Made by a program: the position numbers and the translations under genes. DNA of 60,635 bases from Acholeplasmataceae bacterium. GTDB taxonomy: Bacteria; Bacillota_I; Bacilli_A; ML615J-28; CAG-313. Numbering within the stretch: position 1 is the first letter of the stretch; each line of letters opens with the position of its first letter. Below, piece after piece: positions 26,807-34,377 of this stretch. The DNA is taken from contig DUPC01000035.1 of assembly GCA_012838545.1 (NCBI GenBank), forward strand, positions 1-60,635. Reading direction: 5' to 3'. A model generated the notes under the pieces. It was not told where the DNA came from. It worked only from the letters and a program-made list of their open reading frames with translations, and did no database searches.

Positions 26807-26855
26807 TTGCGTGAAAACGATTTTTATTGTATAATAATGGATGTAAACGCATACA
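26807..26855 (+). promoter_or_regulatory. Promoter and cre-like operator of the mal operon
   Basis: TTGCGT (26807-26812) and TATAAT (26830-26835) are 17 bases apart. TGTAAACGCATACA (26842-26855) follows at the expected transcription start and matches 13 of 14 positions of the CcpA cre consensus TGWAARCGYTWNCW. A repressor bound here would block initiation, fitting catabolite or maltose control of the downstream import operon. Confidence 0.75.
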
Positions 26856-26891
26856 AAAAGATGCGTAAATTGAAAGAAAGAGAGGATAAAA

Positions 26892-28856
26892 ATGAAAAAA
26901 CCATTTTATGTGTTATTGCTTGTTTTCTTGTCAGTATTCATGATTGGTTCGTTTAAACAAACTGATTATGTTCATGCAGAAGGCGAAGTGGAATACACAT
27001 TTACTGTTAATGTTACTGTTCCTGAAAATACACCAACAAATGTGGCCAAAGCCAAAGTAGCCTTAGTTGGAACAGTAAATGGTTGGACCCCAGGTCATGC
27101 CGATTGGATTTTGACAAAAGACGCTGAAAATGATTACTTATACTCAATTACCAAAACAATTACTTTGACTGACCCAACAATTAAGTTTAAGTTTGTCATT
27201 GGCGACGATTGGTCTTTTGTTGAAAAAACAGCTGATGATGAGGACGTTCCAGATCGTGAGTTCACTTTGTCGGCTACCGAACCAAATGTCTTCAACTTAA
27301 CCGTTGAAAAATGGGCAGCAATTCCAACCGATGACCCGGTTTCGAAAATTGGTACCGTGGTTGTTCACTACCAAAACTTCCTTGGTGAATATGATGATTC
27401 TGGCGCGCATTCTTGGAATTTCGGTTCAATTGAAACCCAATCTTATCCAAGAAGAGCTGACGGAGTTGATCCCTTTGGCGCATATTGGGAAATTCCTATT
27501 GGCTCGGATTCGCAAGATCAAATCGGTTTAATCCTTCTCAAGAAGGGTATGGATAGCGGAACACAATGGGATCATAAAGAATACTCCCAAGATTTATTTG
27601 TTCCTCTAAAAGCGATTAAGGATAATTGGGCTACTAATCAAACCGAAATGACCATGCATGTTTACTATTTCCAAGGCACCGATCAGTTCTTCATTGCTCG
27701 TCCTGATGTTGTTAATGTTTTAGTAGCTTATTATGACCCTACCGGCGCTTATGAAGAAAACCTCGGCTTGCACCTTTGGGAAGGCTGGGTTGGCGCTTAT
27801 GGCGATCCAGACTTTAGTCTTGATGCCATCACTTGGGACAAACCATATGAAATGAAAAATGGCTTTAAGTCGGATGCAGATGTTGACGGAAAAGTTGCCA
27901 TGCTTTACTTAACACCAGGCTCAAATGCCGGTTTAATTGTTCATGCAGGCGACGATAAGAAATCCGGCGGCGCCGACGTTATGATTTTCCAAGATTATGA
28001 AGCAGGCGAAGTTGTTCAATTATACGTTATCGGCGGACAATATTTTGTCGGGGAAAATGCGGCTGAAGATTTCCGCGAAGCAGCTTTCACTTTTGGATTT
28101 GTACCTATAAGCATTGGCGATAAAGGCCTAAATGGAACATATGCACCAAATCCAAAATCGGTTATTGTCAAGTTCTCGCTAGCGGTTCCTACCGTACAAC
28201 TTGACGAAGAAGGCAAACCTGTTTTAGATGAAACAACGAAACTTCCTATTCCGCTTGATGTCAAAGCTTTCTTCAAAGTGTACGAAGCCGAAGAAGTAGA
28301 CGGCGTATTGACACCTAAAGGAAATCCGCTTACCATTGAACGCATCGACTACAATCAATCTCCTTCGACAACTTCCGTAAAAGAATTTGTTGTTCAACTT
28401 GCGGAAGGAGCTACTCTAGATAATACGAAACGCTATATCATTACTTTTGAAAATGAAGATTATGATGCTTCTATTGAAATTGACCTCGACCGTCAAGCAC
28501 CAAATCTAACATTTGCGGACATTACCTTTGACGGTTTGATTAAGATTACCCAAGGTTCTAAATGGGACCAAGCTTTATTCCCAAGTTACCGCGCAATGGA
28601 TGTTCGTGATGGCGACGTTAGCAAGTATGTTTATGTAAAAGAAGGCGAAGGTATCCTCAATACCGACGAAGTTGGCGAATACACCATCAAATTAACAGCC
28701 ATTGATAACTGGGGCAACGAAACCCAAATTTCCTTCGTAGTCCAAGTTGTAGAAGGCTCATCTTCTGATTGTTCATCTGCTTCTGCTATCTACATCCTCA
28801 ATTTACTTGCTATTGTTTCTGTGTTAGCCTTCGTACTGAGAAAGAGAAATGCGTAG
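26892..28856 (+). CDS. Secreted non-catalytic starch-binding protein with C-terminal anchor
   Basis: This 654-residue secreted protein has a signal peptide ending near YVHA. A starch-binding-like beta-sandwich (about residues 33-135, with VNGWTPGHADW) is followed by two CBM41/pullulanase-type domains (TVVVHYQNF… and NVLVAYYDP…). An Ig-like domain resembling the one in pulA follows, then a DUF5011-type Ig domain (QAPNLTFADITFDG… to FVVQVVEG). No glycosidase motif is present. The tail has Asp-Cys-Ser, a hydrophobic helix and VLRKRNA, like pulA. Eleven bases separate it from malE. I infer a surface glucan receptor that feeds pullulanase and MalE, an analogue of Sus binding proteins without homology. 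Confidence 0.8.
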   Translation: MKKPFYVLLLVFLSVFMIGSFKQTDYVHAEGEVEYTFTVNVTVPENTPTNVAKAKVALVGTVNGWTPGHADWILTKDAENDYLYSITKTITLTDPTIKFKFVIGDDWSFVEKTADDEDVPDREFTLSATEPNVFNLTVEKWAAIPTDDPVSKIGTVVVHYQNFLGEYDDSGAHSWNFGSIETQSYPRRADGVDPFGAYWEIPIGSDSQDQIGLILLKKGMDSGTQWDHKEYSQDLFVPLKAIKDNWATNQTEMTMHVYYFQGTDQFFIARPDVVNVLVAYYDPTGAYEENLGLHLWEGWVGAYGDPDFSLDAITWDKPYEMKNGFKSDADVDGKVAMLYLTPGSNAGLIVHAGDDKKSGGADVMIFQDYEAGEVVQLYVIGGQYFVGENAAEDFREAAFTFGFVPISIGDKGLNGTYAPNPKSVIVKFSLAVPTVQLDEEGKPVLDETTKLPIPLDVKAFFKVYEAEEVDGVLTPKGNPLTIERIDYNQSPSTTSVKEFVVQLAEGATLDNTKRYIITFENEDYDASIEIDLDRQAPNLTFADITFDGLIKITQGSKWDQALFPSYRAMDVRDGDVSKYVYVKEGEGILNTDEVGEYTIKLTAIDNWGNETQISFVVQVVEGSSSDCSSASAIYILNLLAIVSVLAFVLRKRNA

Positions 28857-28866
28857 GAGGTAACGA

Positions 28867-30255
28867 ATGATGAAAAAATATGTAAGCATTTTATTAGTTT
28901 TTAGTTTTATCTTTATTTTGGTAGGCTGTGTTGGTTCAAAAGGTGAAGTAATTGACTTCAGTGATACCTTTGGCAAAAAGACCAAATTAGTTATTTGGTT
29001 GGATGATGACGACAATAACTATATGGAAGCATTAGCCGCTGCCTTTACCGGAAAAAACCCTAATATTGTTGTTGAATTCATGCATCAATCAACCGTTGAT
29101 GCTCGGGAAAGATTAAAGACTTACGGGCAATCGGATAACGGTGCCGATATCTTCCAATTCCCACATGACCATATGGCACAAGCTATTTTGGAAGATCTAG
29201 TCTATCCATTACCATCAACTTTAAAAGCAACGCTTGAAGAATCGATTCTTCCGATTGCGCTTGATATTGCTACCGTGGCCTTTGATCCTGAAACCAAAGA
29301 ATTTGGCTCGGGAACACCACAATTGTATGCGGTGCCAATTTCCATTGAATCGGTTGGTTTATATTATAATATCGACTTACTCAACAATATTCATGGCGAA
29401 GGCAATTGGGAACTCCCAACTACCATGGAACAATTAATCGAAGAAGCGCAATTCTACATGGATTCGGCTAATTTAGGAAAAACAGGCGGAAGATACATGA
29501 TTGCGGAAGACGACGGTTCTGGCAACCCGGTTTACAGTTCCAACTACTACTTTGTAACTGGATCGCACTGGGCTGACGCTTATTTCAATCAATTCGTCTA
29601 TTCCGCATTCGGTTGGCGTCCATTTGGCGAAAATGGCGATGACGACAGCGCTGTAGGTTTCAGCAATCCTAACCTGGAAGCTGCTTTAAAATATTTAAGA
29701 GACACTATTAAACCGATTGCCACCGGAACAGGTAACCATAACTCTGTTGCTGGTCAAAACCTATTCGAAGAAGGCAAACAACCATATGTCTTAACCGGAC
29801 CATGGGCTATTTCGACCTTTAAAAAAGCTGGCGTAAACTTTGGCATAGCTCAATTACCAACTATAAACGGTAACCCAACCAGAACGTATGCTGGTGCACA
29901 AATGCTAGCTGTTTACAAGCATTCTCGCAATAAAGAAGCTGCAATTAAATTCATGGAATTCTTAGGAACTCCGGAAGCTGCGGAAATTCTTTACAAAGAA
30001 GAAGGCGACTTACCAGCTTTGAAAGCATCGTATTTTGATCAAATCGAAGGTTTAGCAGACGATGATCTTGCCCGTGCTATCACAAAACAATTAGAAACTT
30101 CCATTCCGATGCCAACCATTCCAGCGGTAACTTATTACTGGGGACCAGCTGAAACCATGGTTATCAACATTTGGAACAGTTCGAAAGACATAGCCGAAGA
30201 AGCCATAGCTGCAGAAAATAGTTATCGGGCACGCATGGGATTTGCGACTGATTAA
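28867..30255 (+). CDS. malE: Maltodextrin ABC transporter substrate-binding lipoprotein
   Basis: This 462-residue solute-binding protein of the maltose/CUT1 group has the lipobox ILVGC with Cys21 as anchor. The mature part fits family 1 extracellular binding proteins: LVIWLDDDDNNYMEAL at the first strand, PNIVVEFMHQ, ADIFQFPHDHMAQ, YAVPISIESVGLYYN, PYVLTGPWAISTFKKAGV, and a C-terminal IPAVTYYWGPAE. It captures maltodextrins for MalF/MalG. Two ATG codons (28867, 28870) follow AGGAGG. A strong hairpin directly after the gene probably lets malE be made in excess over the permeases. Confidence 0.9.
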   Translation: MMKKYVSILLVFSFIFILVGCVGSKGEVIDFSDTFGKKTKLVIWLDDDDNNYMEALAAAFTGKNPNIVVEFMHQSTVDARERLKTYGQSDNGADIFQFPHDHMAQAILEDLVYPLPSTLKATLEESILPIALDIATVAFDPETKEFGSGTPQLYAVPISIESVGLYYNIDLLNNIHGEGNWELPTTMEQLIEEAQFYMDSANLGKTGGRYMIAEDDGSGNPVYSSNYYFVTGSHWADAYFNQFVYSAFGWRPFGENGDDDSAVGFSNPNLEAALKYLRDTIKPIATGTGNHNSVAGQNLFEEGKQPYVLTGPWAISTFKKAGVNFGIAQLPTINGNPTRTYAGAQMLAVYKHSRNKEAAIKFMEFLGTPEAAEILYKEEGDLPALKASYFDQIEGLADDDLARAITKQLETSIPMPTIPAVTYYWGPAETMVINIWNSSKDIAEEAIAAENSYRARMGFATD

Positions 30256-30271
30256 ACAAGAGTATGCGACG

Positions 30272-30303
30272 ATTTAGGTGACCAATTGGTCACCTAAATT
30301 TTT
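30272..30303 (+). terminator. Intercistronic hairpin between malE and malF
   Basis: ATTTAGGTGACC (30272-30283) and its exact complement GGTCACCTAAAT (30288-30299) flank AATT, followed by five T (30299-30303). As there is no promoter before malF, this is probably a partial terminator or mRNA-stabilising element that raises malE over malFG. Confidence 0.8.
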
Positions 30304-30317
30304 AAGGAGGAAATTAG

Positions 30318-32966
30318 ATGGAAAACCAATTAAAATTTAAACAAAAAATCATCCCAATCATAAAAGCGATTGCCTCCGGCCTAATTTGGGGACTGGGTCA
30401 GGTGTTTAACCGCCAGTTTCGCAAAGCTCTTTTCTTCTTTCTCTTCTTTGGGTGCCTACTCGGAATTGAACTAACTACCAGCCGGTATTTTGAGCCTTAT
30501 GATGCTTTCACGGACAAAATCGACGGCGAAATGTTTACGGATAACATTGTAAAGAATAAAATACTTCCTCATTATTACGACGCAATCGGAAATCCGGATG
30601 CCCAAGAAATTTACGGTATTTTTGGGTACGATGACGATGTCAACCAACCTGGAAAAAAGATTGCCAAATCCTATCCTGCTTTTGACGCATTTTTAGCGGA
30701 CCATTCCGGGCAATTGACGATAGATGATTTGATTACTTTTATTGCCCGGGATTTAACGGAAAATAATCCGTCGCGTTTCTTTGATATTGTTTCCAATAAG
30801 GATAATCAAACGAAAACTGAGGATGTTATATATCAAAAAGACCGTGACATATCGCTCGAAACAGTAAACGAAATCATCGTGGTCGATGAATTCTTTAAGT
30901 CAAAGCTTGACGGAGCCATCTACCACCGCGTCGTGGAACGGGTGGATGGAGTTTCGGTCGAACATTACATAAAAGACGATGATAAAAGTGTCGTCTTAAC
31001 CAAAGAAGAACTATTCGGCTATACCACAGAAATTGTTAAAACAGAAACCGGAAACGAAGTTCGCTATTATAAAAACGATAAAGTTTATCGTAGAGTTGTG
31101 GAAGGAGGAATTTTCGGAGAAACCCGTTTCTTCGAAACTATCGACAAAAGCGAAAAAATACCGGAACACGAATTTTACGATGTAGAGCATTTGCAAAAAA
31201 ACAAAGCAATTTATTACAAGGATAATAAATTATACGTTGAAGTCATTGACAAAATTAAGACGGAAAACAATAAAACCTATTGGAGTTTACTTCCTAATGA
31301 ATTAGGCGAGATTGACATCCTCAATACGATGTCAAACTTCCAAAAAATAGAAGTAAAATACCGTTTGTTTAAAGTCGATGTTGAAAAAGACGGCAAAACC
31401 GAGACACGGGTTTATGAATGGTTTAATCCGGAAGCTTATCAGGTAGGTTATCAAACGACACCGTTCACCGAATTTATCAAAAAGTGTTTTGAAGATAAAA
31501 TTTATTCAGGACCCGGCAGCAATCTATTTACCAAGGATGACTATACTAAATTCCTGATTTCTATTTACTTTAAAATACATCCGGAAATGCAAGAAGATTT
31601 TATCAAACGGTTTGATAATTTTTACTTTGACCATGCGGGATTCTTTGTCAAAGGCGTTTGGAGTTTAATTACTTTGGGCGATACTGACAACATGGAGTAC
31701 GACCAACACCAATTGATTGCCCAACATGCTTTAGGCTTTAAAGCGAACGGTTCCAACCAATGGATGGAATTAATCACCGTCAAAGGTCATGATTCCGCTT
31801 ATCTCATGATTCGCGGCATCATTTCCACTTTGTTGCTTTTGTTCTTTATGATTATTATGGTATGGAACATTCGCGATGCTTATTTATCGGGAATTGCTTT
31901 AGCAAAAACGAAAAAACGCGCAAGCGATCGCCACTACTTTAAAGAAGTATACGAACGGTCGTTTGAGTACATCATTTTATTCCCGGCGATTTTCCTTGTC
32001 ACCTTTATTTCCATCATGCCGATAATATTCGGCTTCCTTGCGGCCTTCACCAATTACAAATCGAACATCCGTTTGTTCGACTGGGTTGGCTTCAGTAATT
32101 TCGTCAATATCTTTAGCTTTGGCCAGGTGGGCGATATCACCATTCCGTTCGGCAAAGTCTTCTGGAGCGTATTCCTTTGGACCGTCATTTGGGCGGTATT
32201 CTCTACCGTTACGGTTTTCTTTGGGGGGTTCTTCCAAGCTTTGATTATCAATAACGATCATGTTCCGTTTAAGAAATTCTGGCGCACCTTGCTCATCTTG
32301 CCGTGGGCGGTTCCGGCCATTATTTCCCAAATGGTCTTCAATATGATTTTTAACGAAACGGGCGTGCTGAATGCCACTTTGGAATCGATTGGTGTATATG
32401 ATTTATTGAAACAACTGGGAATGCTCGGTCGAAACATCACTGAATATCCGTCCGCTTTCTCGAAACTCTTCTATTGGGGTGAAGAAAACATCCAGTGGTT
32501 CCATAATCCGCACAACAAATGGTTTGTGCGCTCGACTTTGATTGTGGTAAATATCTGGCTTGGTTTCCCATATTATATGGCCTTAATGAGCGGGGTAATG
32601 GTCGGTATCGACCGCACCCTTTATGAGGCAGCGGAAATCGACGGTGCCACCAAAGGTCAACGGTTCCGTTACATCACGTTTCCGCTTGTCATGTATTCGA
32701 CGGCACCGCTGCTTGTCATGAGTTTCTCGGGGAACTTTAACAACTTCGGGGTCATCTACTTTATCACCGAAGGAGGAGCCAATGCGGGATCACTGCAGAC
32801 CGCGTATGCGGGGGACACGGATATTTTGATTTCTTGGATGTATACCCTGACGGTCGATCAGAAAATTTACAATATGGCGAGCGTCTTTTCGATTTTGATC
32901 TTTATTGTCGTAGGTTCCATCGCCGCTTGGAACTATTCGCAGACAAGAGCATTTAAGGAGGATTAG
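30318..32966 (+). CDS. malF: Maltodextrin ABC permease MalF with very large extracytoplasmic insertion
   Basis: This 882-residue permease is twice the usual length. An N-terminal segment (GLIWGLGQVFNRQFRKALFF and a hydrophobic helix to about residue 55) is followed by about 430 residues with no membrane helix, predicted extracytoplasmic. A second helix comes near residues 494-520. From about 550 the standard MetI-like permease domain runs to the end, with the EAA loop EAAEIDGATKGQRFRYITFP. The insertion contains three similar segments around GAIYHRVVERVDG, VRYYKNDKVYRRVVEGG and AIYYKDNKLYVEVIDK. In E. coli MalF the P2 loop (about 180 residues) docks MalE; this larger one may do the same. malG follows after three bases. 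Confidence 0.88.
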   Translation: MENQLKFKQKIIPIIKAIASGLIWGLGQVFNRQFRKALFFFLFFGCLLGIELTTSRYFEPYDAFTDKIDGEMFTDNIVKNKILPHYYDAIGNPDAQEIYGIFGYDDDVNQPGKKIAKSYPAFDAFLADHSGQLTIDDLITFIARDLTENNPSRFFDIVSNKDNQTKTEDVIYQKDRDISLETVNEIIVVDEFFKSKLDGAIYHRVVERVDGVSVEHYIKDDDKSVVLTKEELFGYTTEIVKTETGNEVRYYKNDKVYRRVVEGGIFGETRFFETIDKSEKIPEHEFYDVEHLQKNKAIYYKDNKLYVEVIDKIKTENNKTYWSLLPNELGEIDILNTMSNFQKIEVKYRLFKVDVEKDGKTETRVYEWFNPEAYQVGYQTTPFTEFIKKCFEDKIYSGPGSNLFTKDDYTKFLISIYFKIHPEMQEDFIKRFDNFYFDHAGFFVKGVWSLITLGDTDNMEYDQHQLIAQHALGFKANGSNQWMELITVKGHDSAYLMIRGIISTLLLLFFMIIMVWNIRDAYLSGIALAKTKKRASDRHYFKEVYERSFEYIILFPAIFLVTFISIMPIIFGFLAAFTNYKSNIRLFDWVGFSNFVNIFSFGQVGDITIPFGKVFWSVFLWTVIWAVFSTVTVFFGGFFQALIINNDHVPFKKFWRTLLILPWAVPAIISQMVFNMIFNETGVLNATLESIGVYDLLKQLGMLGRNITEYPSAFSKLFYWGEENIQWFHNPHNKWFVRSTLIVVNIWLGFPYYMALMSGVMVGIDRTLYEAAEIDGATKGQRFRYITFPLVMYSTAPLLVMSFSGNFNNFGVIYFITEGGANAGSLQTAYAGDTDILISWMYTLTVDQKIYNMASVFSILIFIVVGSIAAWNYSQTRAFKED

Positions 32967-32969
32967 ACG

Positions 32970-34319
32970 ATGTGGTTTATTATCTCTATCGTTGTCATCG
33001 GTGTAGTTGTTGTTCCGGGCTTGACGCTAGCGAAAAGAATCTATGACCGGAAAAAACACAAACACGCAAGTCCTTTGCCAACCGTAACCGAGATAAGGAT
33101 ATTTGAAGACGATACCGTAAGGGATCGAAGATATTATCTGAATATTTGGATTAAGGTTGCAGTTATTGGGATAATTGCTCTTTTGGCCTTATATGTGGTT
33201 TTCGTCCATAAGTGGATTTTTGGCACTAGACCGCCAAAAATTCTTGTTTGGTTAAGTTGGTTCTATTTGATTGTAACCTATTTTGTCCAAGATGCGTTAG
33301 CCGCGGATTTTGCGGAAAAGAAAGGTTATGGCAAAACAAACGGCGCTTTTTGGGGATTAATCCCGATTTACGGTTTGCTCCGTTATGCCAAAAAACCTAA
33401 ACGCAAAAATGTTCAATCTACGACCATTAAGAAAATTTACGGTTCTAAGTCACTCTTTGTCAAATATTTGCTTTTTTCGGAACTTGTGGGCTTAGGCATC
33501 GTGGTATTGTTACCGATTATTTATATCGTCGGTTCCTCTTTTGCCAAACAGAGCGGACTTCCGACGACCTTCTGGCCAAGGAATTTGACCTTGGATAATT
33601 ATCGCGTCCTTTTCGACGAAAGCGAAACGATGTTTGTCCATTGGTACAAGAATACCTTCTACCTTGCCCTCTTAAACATGGTCTTCGGCGTGCTCTTTAT
33701 AACTGGCGCAGCTTACATTTTTGCCCGCTTTAAGTTCAAAGGCAAAAAGGTAGGGCTTATTTCCATCTTGGTATTGCAAGTCTTCCCATCTTTCATGGGA
33801 ATGGTTGCGCTCTTCACGCTTTATCAAACCTTTAACCTCGTGGGTAGACCCCTTGCTTTAACCTTCATTTATGTGGGCGGAAGCGTTCCGTTCAATTTGT
33901 GGCTAATCAAAGGGTACCTTCAACAAATACCGCGCGACCTCGATGAGTCAGCTATGCTCGATGGGGCCAACAAAGCGCAGATTTTCTTTAAGATAATTTT
34001 GCCATTATCAGTGCCGATTTTGAGTTTTGTTGCGGTATCGCAATTTATGGCGCCATGGATGGATTACATCTTGCCAAGCTTCCTATTGAATATCGTTCCG
34101 CGCAACGCCAATATTCCGGCGGGCATGAATCTTGCGGAATACACGAAGATGCAATGGACGCTTGCGGTGGGCTTGTTTGAATTCATCAGCGGCACCAACA
34201 GCGAGTATACGACTTTTGCGGCGGGTGCCATTATCGTAGCCTTGCCGATTACAGTCGTATACATGCTCTTCCAACGGTTCCTCATTCAGGGAATTACCGC
34301 TGGCGCAACCAAAGGTTAA
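32970..34319 (+). CDS. malG: Maltodextrin ABC permease MalG with N-terminal membrane extension
   Basis: This 449-residue permease is longer than the usual 280 or so. The first 150 residues form an extra region with about three hydrophobic segments and a basic linker (RYAKKPKRK). The MetI-like permease core starts at about residue 160. The EAA loop reads DESAMLDGANKAQIFFKIILP, and the C-terminus is QGITAGATKG as in CUT1 MalG proteins. It pairs with MalF to form the channel. No ATP-binding subunit is encoded in this window, so a shared MsmX/MalK-type ATPase elsewhere is expected. Confidence 0.9.
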   Translation: MWFIISIVVIGVVVVPGLTLAKRIYDRKKHKHASPLPTVTEIRIFEDDTVRDRRYYLNIWIKVAVIGIIALLALYVVFVHKWIFGTRPPKILVWLSWFYLIVTYFVQDALAADFAEKKGYGKTNGAFWGLIPIYGLLRYAKKPKRKNVQSTTIKKIYGSKSLFVKYLLFSELVGLGIVVLLPIIYIVGSSFAKQSGLPTTFWPRNLTLDNYRVLFDESETMFVHWYKNTFYLALLNMVFGVLFITGAAYIFARFKFKGKKVGLISILVLQVFPSFMGMVALFTLYQTFNLVGRPLALTFIYVGGSVPFNLWLIKGYLQQIPRDLDESAMLDGANKAQIFFKIILPLSVPILSFVAVSQFMAPWMDYILPSFLLNIVPRNANIPAGMNLAEYTKMQWTLAVGLFEFISGTNSEYTTFAAGAIIVALPITVVYMLFQRFLIQGITAGATKG

Positions 34320-34332
34320 TAGAAAAGCAATG

Positions 34333-34356
34333 GATATGGCAAATATTTGCCATATC
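34333..34356 (+). repeat. Perfect palindrome between malG and the glucosidase gene
   Basis: GATATGGCAAAT is followed directly by its exact complement ATTTGCCATATC, giving a 24-base palindrome without a strong T run. It may protect or process the polycistronic mRNA, or it may be an operator. Confidence 0.7.
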
Positions 34357-34377
34357 TATTTTCAAGAGGATGGTACA

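Noticed and set aside
23851-26810. Reading TGA as tryptophan to extend pulA
   Set aside because: The extension would run through a strong terminator, the protein already ends in a complete membrane tail with basic residues, and TGG encodes Trp throughout.
34330-34377. Earlier in-frame ATG for the oligo-1,6-glucosidase
   Set aside because: The 16 extra codons read through a 24-base palindrome, and the ATG at 34378 has a ribosome-binding site and the family's usual start.
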